A stretch of 64,000 nt of DNA from Candidatus Paracaedibacteraceae bacterium (GCA_019636035.1 JAHBYI010000002.1:310001-374000), one strand, 5' to 3'. Counted from the stretch's first letter, positions 1 to 8,497 are shown. Numbers and translations: made by a program. Notes: generated by a model from the sequence alone, not told the origin.

Positions 1-449
1 ACAATCAAGTATGGCCCGGAGTTCACACCCCAAACACCGAGTGTTTCGCTGAACGATGTTTCTTCCCCTGGAAGACCGAGTTCTGTTGCTGCATCAAAAA
101 AGCCCAAAATCCCGAGCGTTGTATTCATGACGAATCGCCCCAGAGATGTAAAGGCACGACCTGGCTCACCTTGTAACAGATGGTTTGTAAAGGTAATCGG
201 TGATTTTAGATTACGAATGACGTTGCCAACACCATCACGGACGGGCTCAGGTAGGCCTAAGCGATAAGCAATAGCAAGGGGTTTGACAACAATGCCATCA
301 ATAACACCATTAACGGCATAGATGACTCGGTTAAACGGTTCTAGCGGATCATTAATTTCAGTTTCTTGTGTGGTTGTGGTATTGTCATTCTCTGCCAAGG
401 CCGGGCAAGATAAAGCGCAAGATAAAAGTAAGATTTTAAGATGAGTCAT
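1..449 (-). CDS. mlaA: MlaA/VacJ phospholipid-retrograde-transport lipoprotein family, 3' end outside window
   Basis: This gene is read from the start codon at 449 toward the left edge and is cut off there. The product begins with a signal-like segment (MTHLKILLLSCALSCPALAE) and continues with the VacJ signature NDPLEPFNRVIYAVN, then VRDGVGNVIRNLKSP, LLQGEPG, and TLGVWGVNSGPYLIV at the edge. MlaA sits in the outer membrane and removes misplaced phospholipids from the outer leaflet, passing them toward the MlaFEDB inner-membrane transporter. The MlaE and MlaF homologues lie 3.5 kb away. A strict lipobox is not obvious; the cysteines in the h-region lie before an A-L-A cleavage site. Only about 149 codons are visible. 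Confidence 0.9.
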   Translation of the reverse strand, partial: MTHLKILLLSCALSCPALAENDNTTTTQETEINDPLEPFNRVIYAVNGVIDGIVVKPLAIAYRLGLPEPVRDGVGNVIRNLKSPITFTNHLLQGEPGRAFTSLGRFVMNTTLGILGFFDAATELGLPGEETSFSETLGVWGVNSGPYLI

Positions 450-528
450 GTCGAAACCCTAAAATTATAGTAATACTTTATTTTGTATCGCTTTAAAAAC
501 TGAATTGCAAGGAGAATGATAGGAGAGC

Positions 529-1479
529 TTAGAATAAAACAGTACTTCTCTTCCTGAGTAAATCTTGATACGCCAAGATAAACTCCTGAGGCAGGAAGCT
601 GCTGCTCATGAGGCTATCCCAGCTCTCTAGGTGTTGAGCAATATCGCTCAAAATAAGGGACGTTATGATCGGGCTAAGCTTAAGCCTTTCTAACGCGAAA
701 TAATCAATAAAGTCTGATTTCGACAATTTATTTTTTTTGCCATTAAGGGGAAGGGCTATTTCTTCAGAGGCTTGTTTTCCCATGGCAATGGTGGTGTTCA
801 ACAGGTCATAGCAGGGCGATAATTGAGTTGTGCCATCAAGGGTAATCAGGGAATAATTTTTAAGGTGCATATCCTCATTGCCCACAAGGTAGTTAAAGAC
901 GGTCAGTTTAAAGAGTTTTTCCCTTTCTAAGGCTGGAAACGTACAAAATTGATCAATGATCTTGATGATTTTTTCCATAGTGCTGTCGTATTTTGTGTGG
1001 CGTGTCGCTCCTGAGAGTTGTGCAAAATCTTCGAGCGGGAGTTTGGTTCTTAAGGGGGATTTTAGATTGGGTCGGTCAAATCGACGAATAAAATAACTCC
1101 ATGATCCGTCCTTACAGCGCAACAAACCATGAATCGGGACATTTAGCCCAATGGTGCGTGCTAAGCGCATGGTTAAATCTTCGTTTTCAGGAAGATGAGG
1201 CCACATGAAGTTTTGAGGTTTGATAATAAAGGTACCGCCACGATCTGTTACTTTAAAGGTATTATGGGAGACATCAAGACTTGCGCTGAGCTTAGGTTGC
1301 ACCCCTTGAATAGACATTTTCGCAGCCATTGTCCGCGCCTGAATGATTTGTTCTTCTTGTGAATAAGGAAAATCTCTAAGTGTTGTCAGGTTTCGGGATA
1401 AAAGGGATAGCCCTTTTTTACTGTACGTGTCTTCATCGGGCATCAAAGGCGCATAGGTGATTGGGCAGCGTTTTATCAT
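529..1479 (-). CDS. hipT: HipT-type serine/threonine kinase toxin (short HipA lacking the N-subdomain)
   Basis: This 316-residue protein has the HipA kinase core without the N-terminal subdomain. Visible motifs are the Gly-rich loop MSIQGVQPKLS (55-65), the ATP-binding lysine in FIIKPQ (K87), the catalytic loop GNEDMHLKN (D203, N208) and the Mg-binding YDLLNT (D225). HipA and HipT kinases phosphorylate aminoacyl-tRNA synthetases (GltX for HipA, TrpS for E. coli HipT) and arrest growth. The length matches HipT (about 335 residues) rather than full HipA (about 440). The start overlaps the hipS stop by 4 nt (ATGA), so translation is probably coupled. The target here is unknown. Confidence 0.85.
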   Translation of the reverse strand: MIKRCPITYAPLMPDEDTYSKKGLSLLSRNLTTLRDFPYSQEEQIIQARTMAAKMSIQGVQPKLSASLDVSHNTFKVTDRGGTFIIKPQNFMWPHLPENEDLTMRLARTIGLNVPIHGLLRCKDGSWSYFIRRFDRPNLKSPLRTKLPLEDFAQLSGATRHTKYDSTMEKIIKIIDQFCTFPALEREKLFKLTVFNYLVGNEDMHLKNYSLITLDGTTQLSPCYDLLNTTIAMGKQASEEIALPLNGKKNKLSKSDFIDYFALERLKLSPIITSLILSDIAQHLESWDSLMSSSFLPQEFILAYQDLLRKRSTVLF

Positions 1480-1790
1480 GGGATAATCTCGCTAACGGTT
1501 ACAGCACCAACTAAATCGTCACCAACAGCAGCCAGTTGAGACATGCAATCATAATAATCAATTTTTTTGTGACGCAGAAGGGCATCCAGTTGCATTCCTT
1601 CGGGCAATAAACCATCAAAGAAAGGAGGGAATTCATCGAAGTTATAGGGGGCAGGGCGTACCGGCAGTGTTAATGAGATGCCTGATCCTTTATAGTCGGG
1701 TAAATAGGTCAGGCGGTAATGTGTCAGTTTTTCGACTTCATCGAGAATGGCGCAAGGAATATTTTGGAATTTAATGAGAAGTTTCTTCAT
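1476..1790 (-). CDS. hipS: HipS-like small protein (detached HipA N-subdomain 1)
   Basis: This is a 104-residue protein starting MKKLLIKFQNIPCAI and containing the couple_hipA-type features YKGSGISLTLPVRP, PPFFDGLLPEGM and DDLVGAVTV, which are normally fused to the N-terminus of HipA. In the E. coli HipBST system this small subunit is the antitoxin that neutralises HipT. An upstream TTG at 1829 would add 13 residues; the ATG at 1790 gives the expected HipS size and overlaps the end of hipB by 20 nt. Its stop overlaps the hipT start by 4 nt. The three genes form one tight operon on the minus strand. Confidence 0.8.
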   Translation of the reverse strand: MKKLLIKFQNIPCAILDEVEKLTHYRLTYLPDYKGSGISLTLPVRPAPYNFDEFPPFFDGLLPEGMQLDALLRHKKIDYYDCMSQLAAVGDDLVGAVTVSEIIP

Positions 1791-2046
1791 CAGGATGTAC
1801 AAGGAGGTGATGATTAATATAAAGGCCAATGTTCAAAAAACTAAGGACTTTTAACAAGGTTTCAAGTTTAACAGTTTCTTTTCCCTTTTCAAGAGTTTGA
1901 ATCGCGGTACGACTCAGGCCGCAGCGAATGGCTAGATCGGACTGACTTAATTTAGATCGTTTGCGTAAATCTGTTATGTGTTTTGCAAGATCAGTGCTTG
2001 ATGAAATACGGATCATTTGATTTCTGTAGAACTCATTTTTGCCCAT
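1771..2046 (-). CDS. hipB: HipB-type XRE-family DNA-binding protein
   Basis: This 91-residue protein has an XRE helix-turn-helix (LRKRSKLSQSDLAIRCGLSR followed by TAIQTLEKGKE) in the arrangement of HipB. It is first in the three-gene hipBST order and is preceded by a good ribosome binding site, AAGGATAG. HipB normally dimerises, binds palindromic operators in its own promoter and represses the operon, and in HipBST systems it assists the HipS-HipT complex. An inverted repeat lies 40 nt upstream of the start and is the likely operator. The gene downstream on the same strand starts inside its 3' end. Confidence 0.85.
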   Translation of the reverse strand: MGKNEFYRNQMIRISSSTDLAKHITDLRKRSKLSQSDLAIRCGLSRTAIQTLEKGKETVKLETLLKVLSFLNIGLYINHHLLVHPDEETSH

Positions 2047-2085
2047 CTATCCTTATAGTGACATAAAAAATATTAAAAACAAGTG

Positions 2086-2111
2086 AAAATGATTTTCTTA
2101 AGAATCATTTT
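2086..2111. promoter_or_regulatory. inverted repeat upstream of hipB, putative HipB operator
   Basis: Two perfect 9-bp arms, AAAATGATT and AATCATTTT, are separated by 8 nt. A second, outer pair of sequences (ACATAAAA near 2062 and TTTTATGT near 2108) surrounds it. The position, 40-75 nt upstream of the hipB start, fits an autoregulatory operator. A transcription terminator role is less likely because no gene ends nearby. Binding by HipB is inference. Confidence 0.45.
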
Positions 2112-2259
2112 ATGTGTTTTTACGGATATTATGTAGTTTTTACCTTATTTTGAGTGCTGTAGAAGTCACGTGACAAAATTATTGACAGTTATGGTGCAAT
2201 AGGTGATCCTAAAACATGAGTGATTTTAATATATTTTTAATAAACAGGCGGAGGATGTC

Positions 2260-2952
2260 ATGATGGTCTCAGGTCTAAACAAAAAAATAGCAACAGTCTT
2301 AATGTGCGGTGCCATGGTAACGGGTGCTCAGGGGTTTGGCGGTTTTTACGCCGGTGCGGATGTTGGTATGGGATATGACTCATCAGAGCATGATTACGCA
2401 GATTTGACCGGAAAAGGTAAGAAGAACCAAACGGCTTTTGGTGCTGTATATGGGGGGCACGTTGGTTATTTGTATGAAATTGGGACATCCAAGACAATCG
2501 TTGGAGCAGAGGTTTATGGAAATTTGTCATCCATGAATCCGAGTTATCAGTATGGTTCTGATAATTTGCCAATTCAAGGAGAAGTCAAAATTCAGCGAAC
2601 CAATGCCATTGGTTTTGGACTTGTCATCGGTAAGATGTTCAATATGAAGACTATGATTTACGGCAAAACAAGTTATGAACGTGCTACGTTTAAGCATGAA
2701 TATAAATTTAGGACAACATCATATATTGCGCAATATGCCGGTAAAACTATCCGTAAGAACGTTTCTATTATGGCACCTGTTATCGGTTTAGGTATAGCCT
2801 ACAAACCAACACGCATGATTATTATTGGTGGTGAATATCAGTTTGCAGGAATGTATCCTAAGAAAAAGATATTTAACGAAACCAATATCGTAACAGAGAC
2901 ATCACCCGTTGAGCATCGTCTTATGTTGAGGGTATCCTTTACCTTTGGCTAA
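2260..2952 (+). CDS. outer-membrane beta-barrel protein (OmpA-like/Omp25 type porin fold)
   Basis: This 230-residue protein has a signal peptide (KKIATVLMCGAMVTGAQG) and then alternating amphipathic strands rich in Gly, Tyr and aromatics: GGFYAGADVGMGYD, FGAVYGGHVGYLYE, IVGAEVYGNLS, IGFGLVIGKMF, MIYGKTSYERATF and IIIGGEYQFAGMY. It ends in MLRVSFTFG, a typical barrel C-terminus with a near-terminal aromatic. About eight strands are expected. Such small barrels in alphaproteobacteria and rickettsia-like symbionts are abundant surface proteins. The start at 2260 follows the strong ribosome binding site GGCGGAGG. No specific transported substrate can be named. Confidence 0.75.
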   Translation: MMVSGLNKKIATVLMCGAMVTGAQGFGGFYAGADVGMGYDSSEHDYADLTGKGKKNQTAFGAVYGGHVGYLYEIGTSKTIVGAEVYGNLSSMNPSYQYGSDNLPIQGEVKIQRTNAIGFGLVIGKMFNMKTMIYGKTSYERATFKHEYKFRTTSYIAQYAGKTIRKNVSIMAPVIGLGIAYKPTRMIIIGGEYQFAGMYPKKKIFNETNIVTETSPVEHRLMLRVSFTFG

Positions 2953-2954
2953 GC

Positions 2955-2990
2955 TATAGCCGCTCCTTTATAATTCGGCTATGCGTTAGC
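2955..2990 (+). repeat. partial copy of intergenic repeat family C (left end)
   Basis: The segment runs TATAGCCGCTCCTTTATAAT then TCGGCTATGCGTTAGCG and closely resembles 60906-60941 (TATAGCCGACCCATTATAAT then CCGGCTATG). It carries a short ATAGCCG/CGGCTAT inverted repeat of its own. It follows the barrel gene immediately and merges with the terminator hairpin. Confidence 0.5.
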
Positions 2991-3015
2991 GTCTTTGCGA
3001 GCATTCGCAAAGACG
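2990..3015 (+). terminator. strong hairpin after the outer-membrane protein gene
   Basis: A perfect 11-bp stem, CGTCTTTGCGA and TCGCAAAGACG, with a 4-nt loop GCAT, is followed by GACTTTTCT. It lies between two genes that end toward each other, so it may stop transcription from either side. The U-tract is short, which keeps the terminator call moderate. Confidence 0.6.
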
Positions 3016-3026
3016 GACTTTTCTGC

Positions 3027-3443
3027 TTATTTGTTGCTTTTGTTTTGACGATGAAGTTCTTTTAACTCTGACGCAGCCCTGTTTTCCTCAAATTGCTCGA
3101 TTTTTTGCTGGATCATACTTCTAATCAAGAATATTCTCTTGTTTCCAGGCAACCTTTTTAGCAAATTTTTTCCGAGTGTTATGACCTCTTTACTATCAGC
3201 CCAATCGGGAAGGTTCAGGTAATCTTGAATTGCCGTTGTTTGTTGTTCAGTTAATCCGGTATTACTTAGGTTAGAAAAAGCTAAACCTAGCTCAGGTTGA
3301 GGTGCAGGAGGGTAAGGAATTTGATTTTCTATTCCCCCTGTAACATCAATAAAATCTTCTTCAGCTGCCTGGAGGTGTGTCGTTAGGGTTACGCCTAAAA
3401 CAATCTTCATCAAAATTAAGGTCATCATCAATCCTTTTAACAT
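3027..3443 (-). CDS. small predicted exported protein of unknown function
   Basis: This is a protein of up to 138 residues with an N-terminal signal peptide (LMMTLILMKIVLGVTLTTHL then QAAEED). The mature part has no recognised domain; it includes a proline-rich stretch (IPYPPAPQPELG) followed by a helical, basic C-terminus (KLKRLPGN-like lysines and LKELHRQNKSNK). Several in-frame ATGs exist. The one at 3425 is best spaced from the AAAAGGA site, so the true N-terminus may be six residues shorter. It is one of many small exported proteins in the window. I do not recognise the family. Confidence 0.55.
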   Translation of the reverse strand: MLKGLMMTLILMKIVLGVTLTTHLQAAEEDFIDVTGGIENQIPYPPAPQPELGLAFSNLSNTGLTEQQTTAIQDYLNLPDWADSKEVITLGKNLLKRLPGNKRIFLIRSMIQQKIEQFEENRAASELKELHRQNKSNK

Positions 3444-3565
3444 TATTTTTCGCTAATTGTATCTGAAATATTTTGTTTTTAAAAATGGAATTGTGCGTAA
3501 AATAATTATCTTGAACAGATTCATTAATGATAATATCGATAATATAATAGTTAAGAAGAATACTA

Positions 3566-3669
3566 TAGTCGTTCCAGTTAAGTTTGATACAGTTAACTGG
3601 GGAGCAAAGCGTACATAAAGTACGTGAGCGACGAATTTAGCTGTATCAGGGGTAAAGGGAATGGCTGTA
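3566..3669. repeat. palindromic intergenic repeat family A, copy 1
   Basis: This 104-bp element is flanked by TA. Its ends are imperfect inverted repeats: GTTCCAGTTAAGTTTGATAC on the left, and GTATCA..TAA..GGAA on the right. It shares most of its sequence with 33049-33140, including AGTTTGATACAGTTAACTG, AAGCGTACATAAA, AATTTAGCTGTATCA and GGAATGGCTGTA. Relative to copy 2 it carries a 14-bp addition around GTACGTGAGCGACG. The right end overlaps the start region of the small gene at 3661. Confidence 0.75.
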
Positions 3670-3903
3670 ATTATTATGTCTGTTTTTAGTTCCTTTCTTA
3701 TCATGTTTTTTTGTGTTGTTTCTGCACAAGATGGTAATGAGCGACAAGAGGTTGCCTTGGATCGTGCTAACTTTGAGGAATCCGTTGTTGAACCCTACAT
3801 TAACTCTCCACCGTGTCAGGAGGCACTTGATGCTCTTGAGGCCTATAAAAAACAACAAAAAAAGGATGAGAAACGTAAAAGTGGGAAATGCCAAATATTG
3901 TGA
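3661..3903 (+). CDS. small predicted exported protein, start lies in a repeat element
   Basis: This 80-residue protein has a clear signal peptide (MSVFSSFLIMFFCVVSAQ) followed by a short mature part with two or three cysteines and a very lysine-rich tail (AYKKQQKKDEKRKSGKC). The first five codons (MAVII) come from the end of repeat family A; the ATG at 3676 (MSVFSS) could equally be the start. No family is recognised. Its presence as a real gene rests on the signal peptide and the plausible composition only. Confidence 0.45.
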   Translation: MAVIIMSVFSSFLIMFFCVVSAQDGNERQEVALDRANFEESVVEPYINSPPCQEALDALEAYKKQQKKDEKRKSGKCQIL

Positions 3904-3967
3904 GATGGACAAACTTGATTAAGTTGGCTAAATTTGAAGGAGGTCCTACTTCAACAAAGCTTTACCT

Positions 3968-4747
3968 ATGATCATTGACTTTTTTGCTTCTGTTGGCCGT
4001 GTCTTTATCAATTTTATCTTATCTGCCGGGCGGTTGGGACTGTTTTTTAGTGAGTCGCTGATCCGATTATTTCAGCGACCAATCTATTTCCGTCAAATCC
4101 TTGAGCAATTCCTCCATATCGGTTATTTTTCCTTACCTGTGGTTGGGTTAACAGCGTTGTCATCAGGTATGGTGCTGGCACTACAAAGCTATACCGGTTT
4201 TTCTCGGTTTTCTGCCGAAGGTGCTGTTGCAACTGTGGTTGTTTTATCAATTACGCGTGAGTTGGGGCCTGTTATGGCTGGGCTGATGGTTGCTGGGCGT
4301 ATGGGGGCATCTATGGCCGCTGAGATTGCAACGATGCGGGTGACGGAGCAGATTGATGCCCTAACAACGCTTTCGACTAATCCGATTAAATATCTTGTGA
4401 CGCCACGCGTTTTGGCTGGATTCTTAATGTTACCCTTGTTGGTTCTTGTGGCTGATGTGCTTGGTGTTTTTGGCGGATATATTGTTGGGGTGTATCAACT
4501 TGAATTTAATGCCGGTACTTATTTACAACAAACACTCAAGTATCTTGAATACAAAGATGTGCTGTCGGGATTGATCAAAGCCGCAGCCTTTGGTGTGATC
4601 ATTACCTTAATGGGGTGTTATCATGGATATTATTCAACGCGTGGTGCCGAAGGTGTCGGGCGTGCAACGACTAATGCCGTTGTCTCTGCGAGCGTTCTAA
4701 TCTTATTTATGAATTACGCTCTAACCGCATTATTGTTTGATAAATAA
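3968..4747 (+). CDS. mlaE: MlaE family lipid ABC transporter permease
   Basis: This 259-residue, multi-spanning inner-membrane protein matches the MlaE/DUF140 family: GLTALSSGMVLALQSYTGFS, ITRELGPVMAGLMVAGRMGA, MAAEIATMRVTEQIDAL and the C-terminal GCYHGYYSTRGAEGVGRATT. MlaE pairs with the ATPase MlaF and the MCE protein MlaD to move phospholipids between inner and outer membrane. The ATPase gene follows after 9 nt. A GGAGGT sequence lies about 24 nt upstream, unusually far, and no closer in-frame start exists. No MlaD or MlaC gene follows, unlike many gammaproteobacterial mla operons. Confidence 0.92.
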   Translation: MIIDFFASVGRVFINFILSAGRLGLFFSESLIRLFQRPIYFRQILEQFLHIGYFSLPVVGLTALSSGMVLALQSYTGFSRFSAEGAVATVVVLSITRELGPVMAGLMVAGRMGASMAAEIATMRVTEQIDALTTLSTNPIKYLVTPRVLAGFLMLPLLVLVADVLGVFGGYIVGVYQLEFNAGTYLQQTLKYLEYKDVLSGLIKAAAFGVIITLMGCYHGYYSTRGAEGVGRATTNAVVSASVLILFMNYALTALLFDK

Positions 4748-4756
4748 GGGGCTGTG

Positions 4757-5512
4757 ATGATTAAAATACAGATACGGAATTTGAAGAAATCATTTGGCTC
4801 TAAGGTTGTTTTGGATGGCATTGATCTGGATATCAAGGCTGGGGAGTCTTTTGTTGTTATTGGCGGATCAGGGACGGGAAAATCTGTTTTGATCAAATGT
4901 ATCTTAGGTTTGCTAACGCCTGATTCCGGTCAAATCCTGATTGATGGTGAAGATGTAACGCATATACCCGCTAAGAAGCGCGCAGAAATTATGGCAAAGT
5001 TTGGCATGCTTTTTCAGGGGGGGGCTTTGTTTGATAGCCTTCCTGTTTGGCGCAATATTGCGTTTGGCCTGATTAATAATAAGGGACTTAAACCATCCGA
5101 AGCCCGTAAAATTGCGCTGAAAAAACTAAAAGAAGTTGATCTGACGGCCTCATCAGCAGATATTTATCCTGCTGAATTGTCAGGGGGGATGCAAAAACGG
5201 GTCTCGTTGGCTCGGGCTATTGCAACAAATCCCGAAATCGTTTTTTTTGATGAGCCGACAGCAGGTTTAGACCCTATTGTTAGTGGCACGATTAATAATT
5301 TAATTGTGCGTAATGTCCGTCAACTTGGTGCAACGGCTTTGACTATCACCCATGACCTGAATTCCCTGCGCCATATTGGTGATCGGGTAGGGTTACTCTT
5401 TCAAGGAAAATTTATTTGGACGGGGTCTGTGGCAGAGATGGATAAAACAGATAATCCGTATGTTCGCCAATTTGTTGACGGTTTACCGGATGGGCCATTT
5501 ACGAATGCCTAA
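4757..5512 (+). CDS. mlaF: MlaF family ABC transporter ATP-binding protein
   Basis: This protein of about 251 residues has a complete ABC ATPase: Walker A GGSGTGKSVL, signature LSGGMQKRVSLARA, Walker B PEIVFFDEPTAGLDP, and the H-loop THD. It powers the MlaE permease in lipid transport. I chose the ATG at 4757 over the GTG at 4754 because AAGGGG lies at the right distance. It closely follows mlaE in the same operon, and the next feature is a tRNA gene rather than mlaD. Confidence 0.92.
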   Translation: MIKIQIRNLKKSFGSKVVLDGIDLDIKAGESFVVIGGSGTGKSVLIKCILGLLTPDSGQILIDGEDVTHIPAKKRAEIMAKFGMLFQGGALFDSLPVWRNIAFGLINNKGLKPSEARKIALKKLKEVDLTASSADIYPAELSGGMQKRVSLARAIATNPEIVFFDEPTAGLDPIVSGTINNLIVRNVRQLGATALTITHDLNSLRHIGDRVGLLFQGKFIWTGSVAEMDKTDNPYVRQFVDGLPDGPFTNA

Positions 5513-5576
5513 AAAATATTCTTGTAAATTTATCTTGAAATCGACACGCTGAATATGTCATAAATAGCACATCTTT

Positions 5577-6085
<509 letters not shown>

Positions 6086-6165
6086 CTGGCTCTCCCTCTT
6101 GAATTTGTTTAAAAAACAGTGCAATCTTGTTCTTAAGGTTTAGTCTAGAGAACAAAGGTTAATAA

Positions 6166-6456
6166 ATGGTCGATATTATCGAAAAAAATCGTCTTCCTGT
6201 TGAGCTCGACTCTCTTGATGGGTGGCTGCTTACCGAAGATGGTTCGGCCATTCGTAAAAAATTCAACTTTAAAAACTTCTCAGAAGCCTTTGCCTTTATG
6301 ACTCGGGTTGCCTTGTTGGCGGAACAACACAATCATCATCCGGAATGGTTTAATGTTTACAATCGTGTTGATATTACGCTCACAACCCATGATGCCCAAG
6401 GCATTACAATCAAGGATCTTACCTTAGCAAAATTAATTGAAGGAATTTTACGATGA
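6166..6456 (+). CDS. phhB: pterin-4a-carbinolamine dehydratase
   Basis: This 96-residue protein shows the PCD/DCoH signature [20 protein letters not shown] and [13 protein letters not shown]. The enzyme dehydrates 4a-hydroxytetrahydrobiopterin in the phenylalanine hydroxylase cycle; in bacteria lacking that cycle it may serve other pterin repair roles. No aromatic amino acid hydroxylase gene is in the window. Its stop overlaps the next start by 4 nt, so the two are likely co-translated. Confidence 0.9.
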   Translation: MVDIIEKNRLPVELDSLDGWLLTEDGSAIRKKFNFKNFSEAFAFMTRVALLAEQHNHHPEWFNVYNRVDITLTTHDAQGITIKDLTLAKLIEGILR

Positions 6457-6926
6457 AACACTTTTTTGGCGTATTGACCTCAGCGATCGTCTTAGCAAGT
6501 TGTGCACCGGATGCGGTTACCTCAGCGGCAACCCTATCGACAGCGAAAGTATGGTTGCAGGAAGTACAGTTTAATGTGGCGCAAAACATGAATGAAAATG
6601 CACCTGTATCCGTTAAGGTGGTTATTGTGCATGATGCTGATTTGTACAAGAAAATGGGGAAATTGACAGCATCGCAATATTTTGATCAAGAACCTAATTT
6701 GCAAGCCGATCATGCCGGTCAGTTTGAAGTTTTTAGTGCAGAAATTGTCCCCGGGCAGAAAAATGATCCGCTTCCCATTGATCCATCAGATGTGAATGCC
6801 GTTGGTATTTGGGTCTTTGGACGTTATGCTTCACCGGGGCCACATCGTCAAAAGATTGCGACGGATCGAATTGTTCAGCTGGAAATGCTCAAAAAAGACT
6901 TTAAGGTTAAGACAATTAAGCCTTAA
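6453..6926 (+). CDS. lipoprotein resembling type VI secretion TssJ/VasD
   Basis: This 157-residue protein has a lipobox (IVLASC) and a mature part with the layout of TssJ: a first strand after the lipid anchor ([20 protein letters not shown]), then [20 protein letters not shown], a PGQ turn near EIVPGQ, and [12 protein letters not shown]. TssJ anchors the T6SS membrane complex to the outer membrane. Sequence similarity is by eye and weak, so an unrelated beta-sandwich lipoprotein is possible. The gene overlaps phhB by 4 nt and converges on the transpeptidase gene with a 4-nt overlap. No other T6SS gene is in the window. Confidence 0.5.
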   Translation: MKHFFGVLTSAIVLASCAPDAVTSAATLSTAKVWLQEVQFNVAQNMNENAPVSVKVVIVHDADLYKKMGKLTASQYFDQEPNLQADHAGQFEVFSAEIVPGQKNDPLPIDPSDVNAVGIWVFGRYASPGPHRQKIATDRIVQLEMLKKDFKVKTIKP

Positions 6927-8497
6927 CCATAGCGGATGCGACTGAAATTTGTTGCTTCCTCTGTTTTTGACGGATCACCCAATTTCAGGAGTTTTGTGAG
7001 GTTGGGATCCATATTATAAGCGTCCGGACTGAAGTGGGGGCGTCCGTCATCGGACATCCAGACGGTTAGATAAGTGAAATAAACAGGAACATGATCTTTG
7101 ACATTGACGGTTATGGTCTTTCCTGAATTAATTTCTTTTTGTATGCGATCTTCATCCCAGCCATTTTCATCTTGCAGAACCCACGCAGCGATTTGATTGG
7201 GATTTTGCATCCGAATACAGCCCGATGAGAAATTGCGACGCGGTTTGTCAAAAAGCTTTTCCGTCGGTGTTCCGTGTAAATAAATTGTGTATGGATTATC
7301 GATATTTAATTTGATCCGCCCTAATGCGTTTTGGAATCCCGGTTTTTGGCGAAGGTTAATACTGGATCCAACACTTTCCCAATCAACGTGATAGGGGTCA
7401 AGGCGTCTGCCTGAGCTATCTGTTACGGTGAAACCGGCGCGTTCGGCATAGCTTGGATCATCCATTAATTTAGGAAGTTTATCGCGAAGTAGGATACTTT
7501 TTGGCACGCCCCACGATGGGTTAATAATGATGTTTTTGAGGGGGGCGTAGAACAGAGGCGTTTTCCTGCCAACTTGCCCGACAATGGCGCGCATACGTAC
7601 ATCAATCTTATCATTTTTTACAGCCCAAATTTCGTATCCCGCTACATTAACAATGATGTATTTTTTCCCCATCTCATCGGGAAACCAACGCAGACGTTCC
7701 ATATTAATGATAATCTGGTTGATCCGTTGCTGTAAGGAGATGTTTAACTCTTTGGCTGTATCTGTGCCAATGACACCATCAGCGGTTAAGTTATTGTGCC
7801 GTTGAAAATCAATCAGAGCATCAGAGGCGTCTTGATTATAAGCCTCGGTATAATCACTGCCTTTATAATAACCATGAGCTGCCAGGATTTTTTTCAAAGC
7901 CGGGATATTCTTATCAGATTGACCGACTTTTACTTTGGTTTTTGTGACCCGTGGTAATGTCCCCCAATCGGCTTGCATCTTTTTGAACAAAATAAGCAGT
8001 TTTTTCAAGTTCTGATAGGCTTCAACTTCGGGGGCCATTTTTGTCAGGCTCACGAAATTACTGGATGAATCTTTGAGCGCATCTGTCAGATATTTGACAG
8101 GTTTTGTTCTAGGGGATGTTAACTTAATTGTGCGGGCTGTATCTTTTGCAGGAACGCGACCAACACGTACATCGTCGATGAATTTAGTGAATGTCTCGGT
8201 TAGTTTAAGCTCGGCATTCATCCAGTCTGTTTTAAAATCTGCCTTCCAAGCTTCTTTATAGTCTCCGGGATTTAACCCTTCGGTGTCAGATGTTTGTAAA
8301 ACGGTTTTGGCTGCTTTGGCGGCGATACTTTCTTCACCCTTTGGGTACCAAACAGCAACGTAATCATGGTTTTTATAGAATTCTTTGGCGTCTGAGCTCA
8401 GACTTTTATGGGATTCGACATATGATTTTAAATCTTTATCATCGGCATAAACACTTAATGCCATGATAAGTGTAACTGTGCAAAGTTTTGAAATCAT
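6923..8497 (-). CDS. L,D-transpeptidase of the YcbB/LdtD type
   Basis: This 524-residue exported protein has a signal peptide (LCTVTLIMALSVYADD), a peptidoglycan-binding domain (around ALIDFQRHNNLTADGVIGTD) and a YkuD catalytic domain with YLHGTPTEKLF and the active-site SSGCIRM near residue 426. These enzymes make 3-3 crosslinks in murein using a catalytic cysteine and are carbapenem-sensitive and penicillin-insensitive. The size and domain order match YcbB/LdtD rather than short Ldt enzymes. The LdtR-type regulator at 45413 may control genes of this kind, though no matching palindrome is seen just upstream here. Confidence 0.9.
   Translation of the reverse strand: MISKLCTVTLIMALSVYADDKDLKSYVESHKSLSSDAKEFYKNHDYVAVWYPKGEESIAAKAAKTVLQTSDTEGLNPGDYKEAWKADFKTDWMNAELKLTETFTKFIDDVRVGRVPAKDTARTIKLTSPRTKPVKYLTDALKDSSSNFVSLTKMAPEVEAYQNLKKLLILFKKMQADWGTLPRVTKTKVKVGQSDKNIPALKKILAAHGYYKGSDYTEAYNQDASDALIDFQRHNNLTADGVIGTDTAKELNISLQQRINQIIINMERLRWFPDEMGKKYIIVNVAGYEIWAVKNDKIDVRMRAIVGQVGRKTPLFYAPLKNIIINPSWGVPKSILLRDKLPKLMDDPSYAERAGFTVTDSSGRRLDPYHVDWESVGSSINLRQKPGFQNALGRIKLNIDNPYTIYLHGTPTEKLFDKPRRNFSSGCIRMQNPNQIAAWVLQDENGWDEDRIQKEINSGKTITVNVKDHVPVYFTYLTVWMSDDGRPHFSPDAYNMDPNLTKLLKLGDPSKTEEATNFSRIRYG

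Noticed and set aside
2258-2572. A 104-codon His-rich frame antisense to the barrel protein gene
   Set aside because: It lies wholly opposite a convincing outer-membrane protein gene with a strong ribosome site and has no ribosome site of its own.
3453-3912. Two minus-strand frames opposite the small exported gene
   Set aside because: They are low-complexity, overlap repeat family A and the better-supported plus-strand gene, and show no domain or ribosome site.
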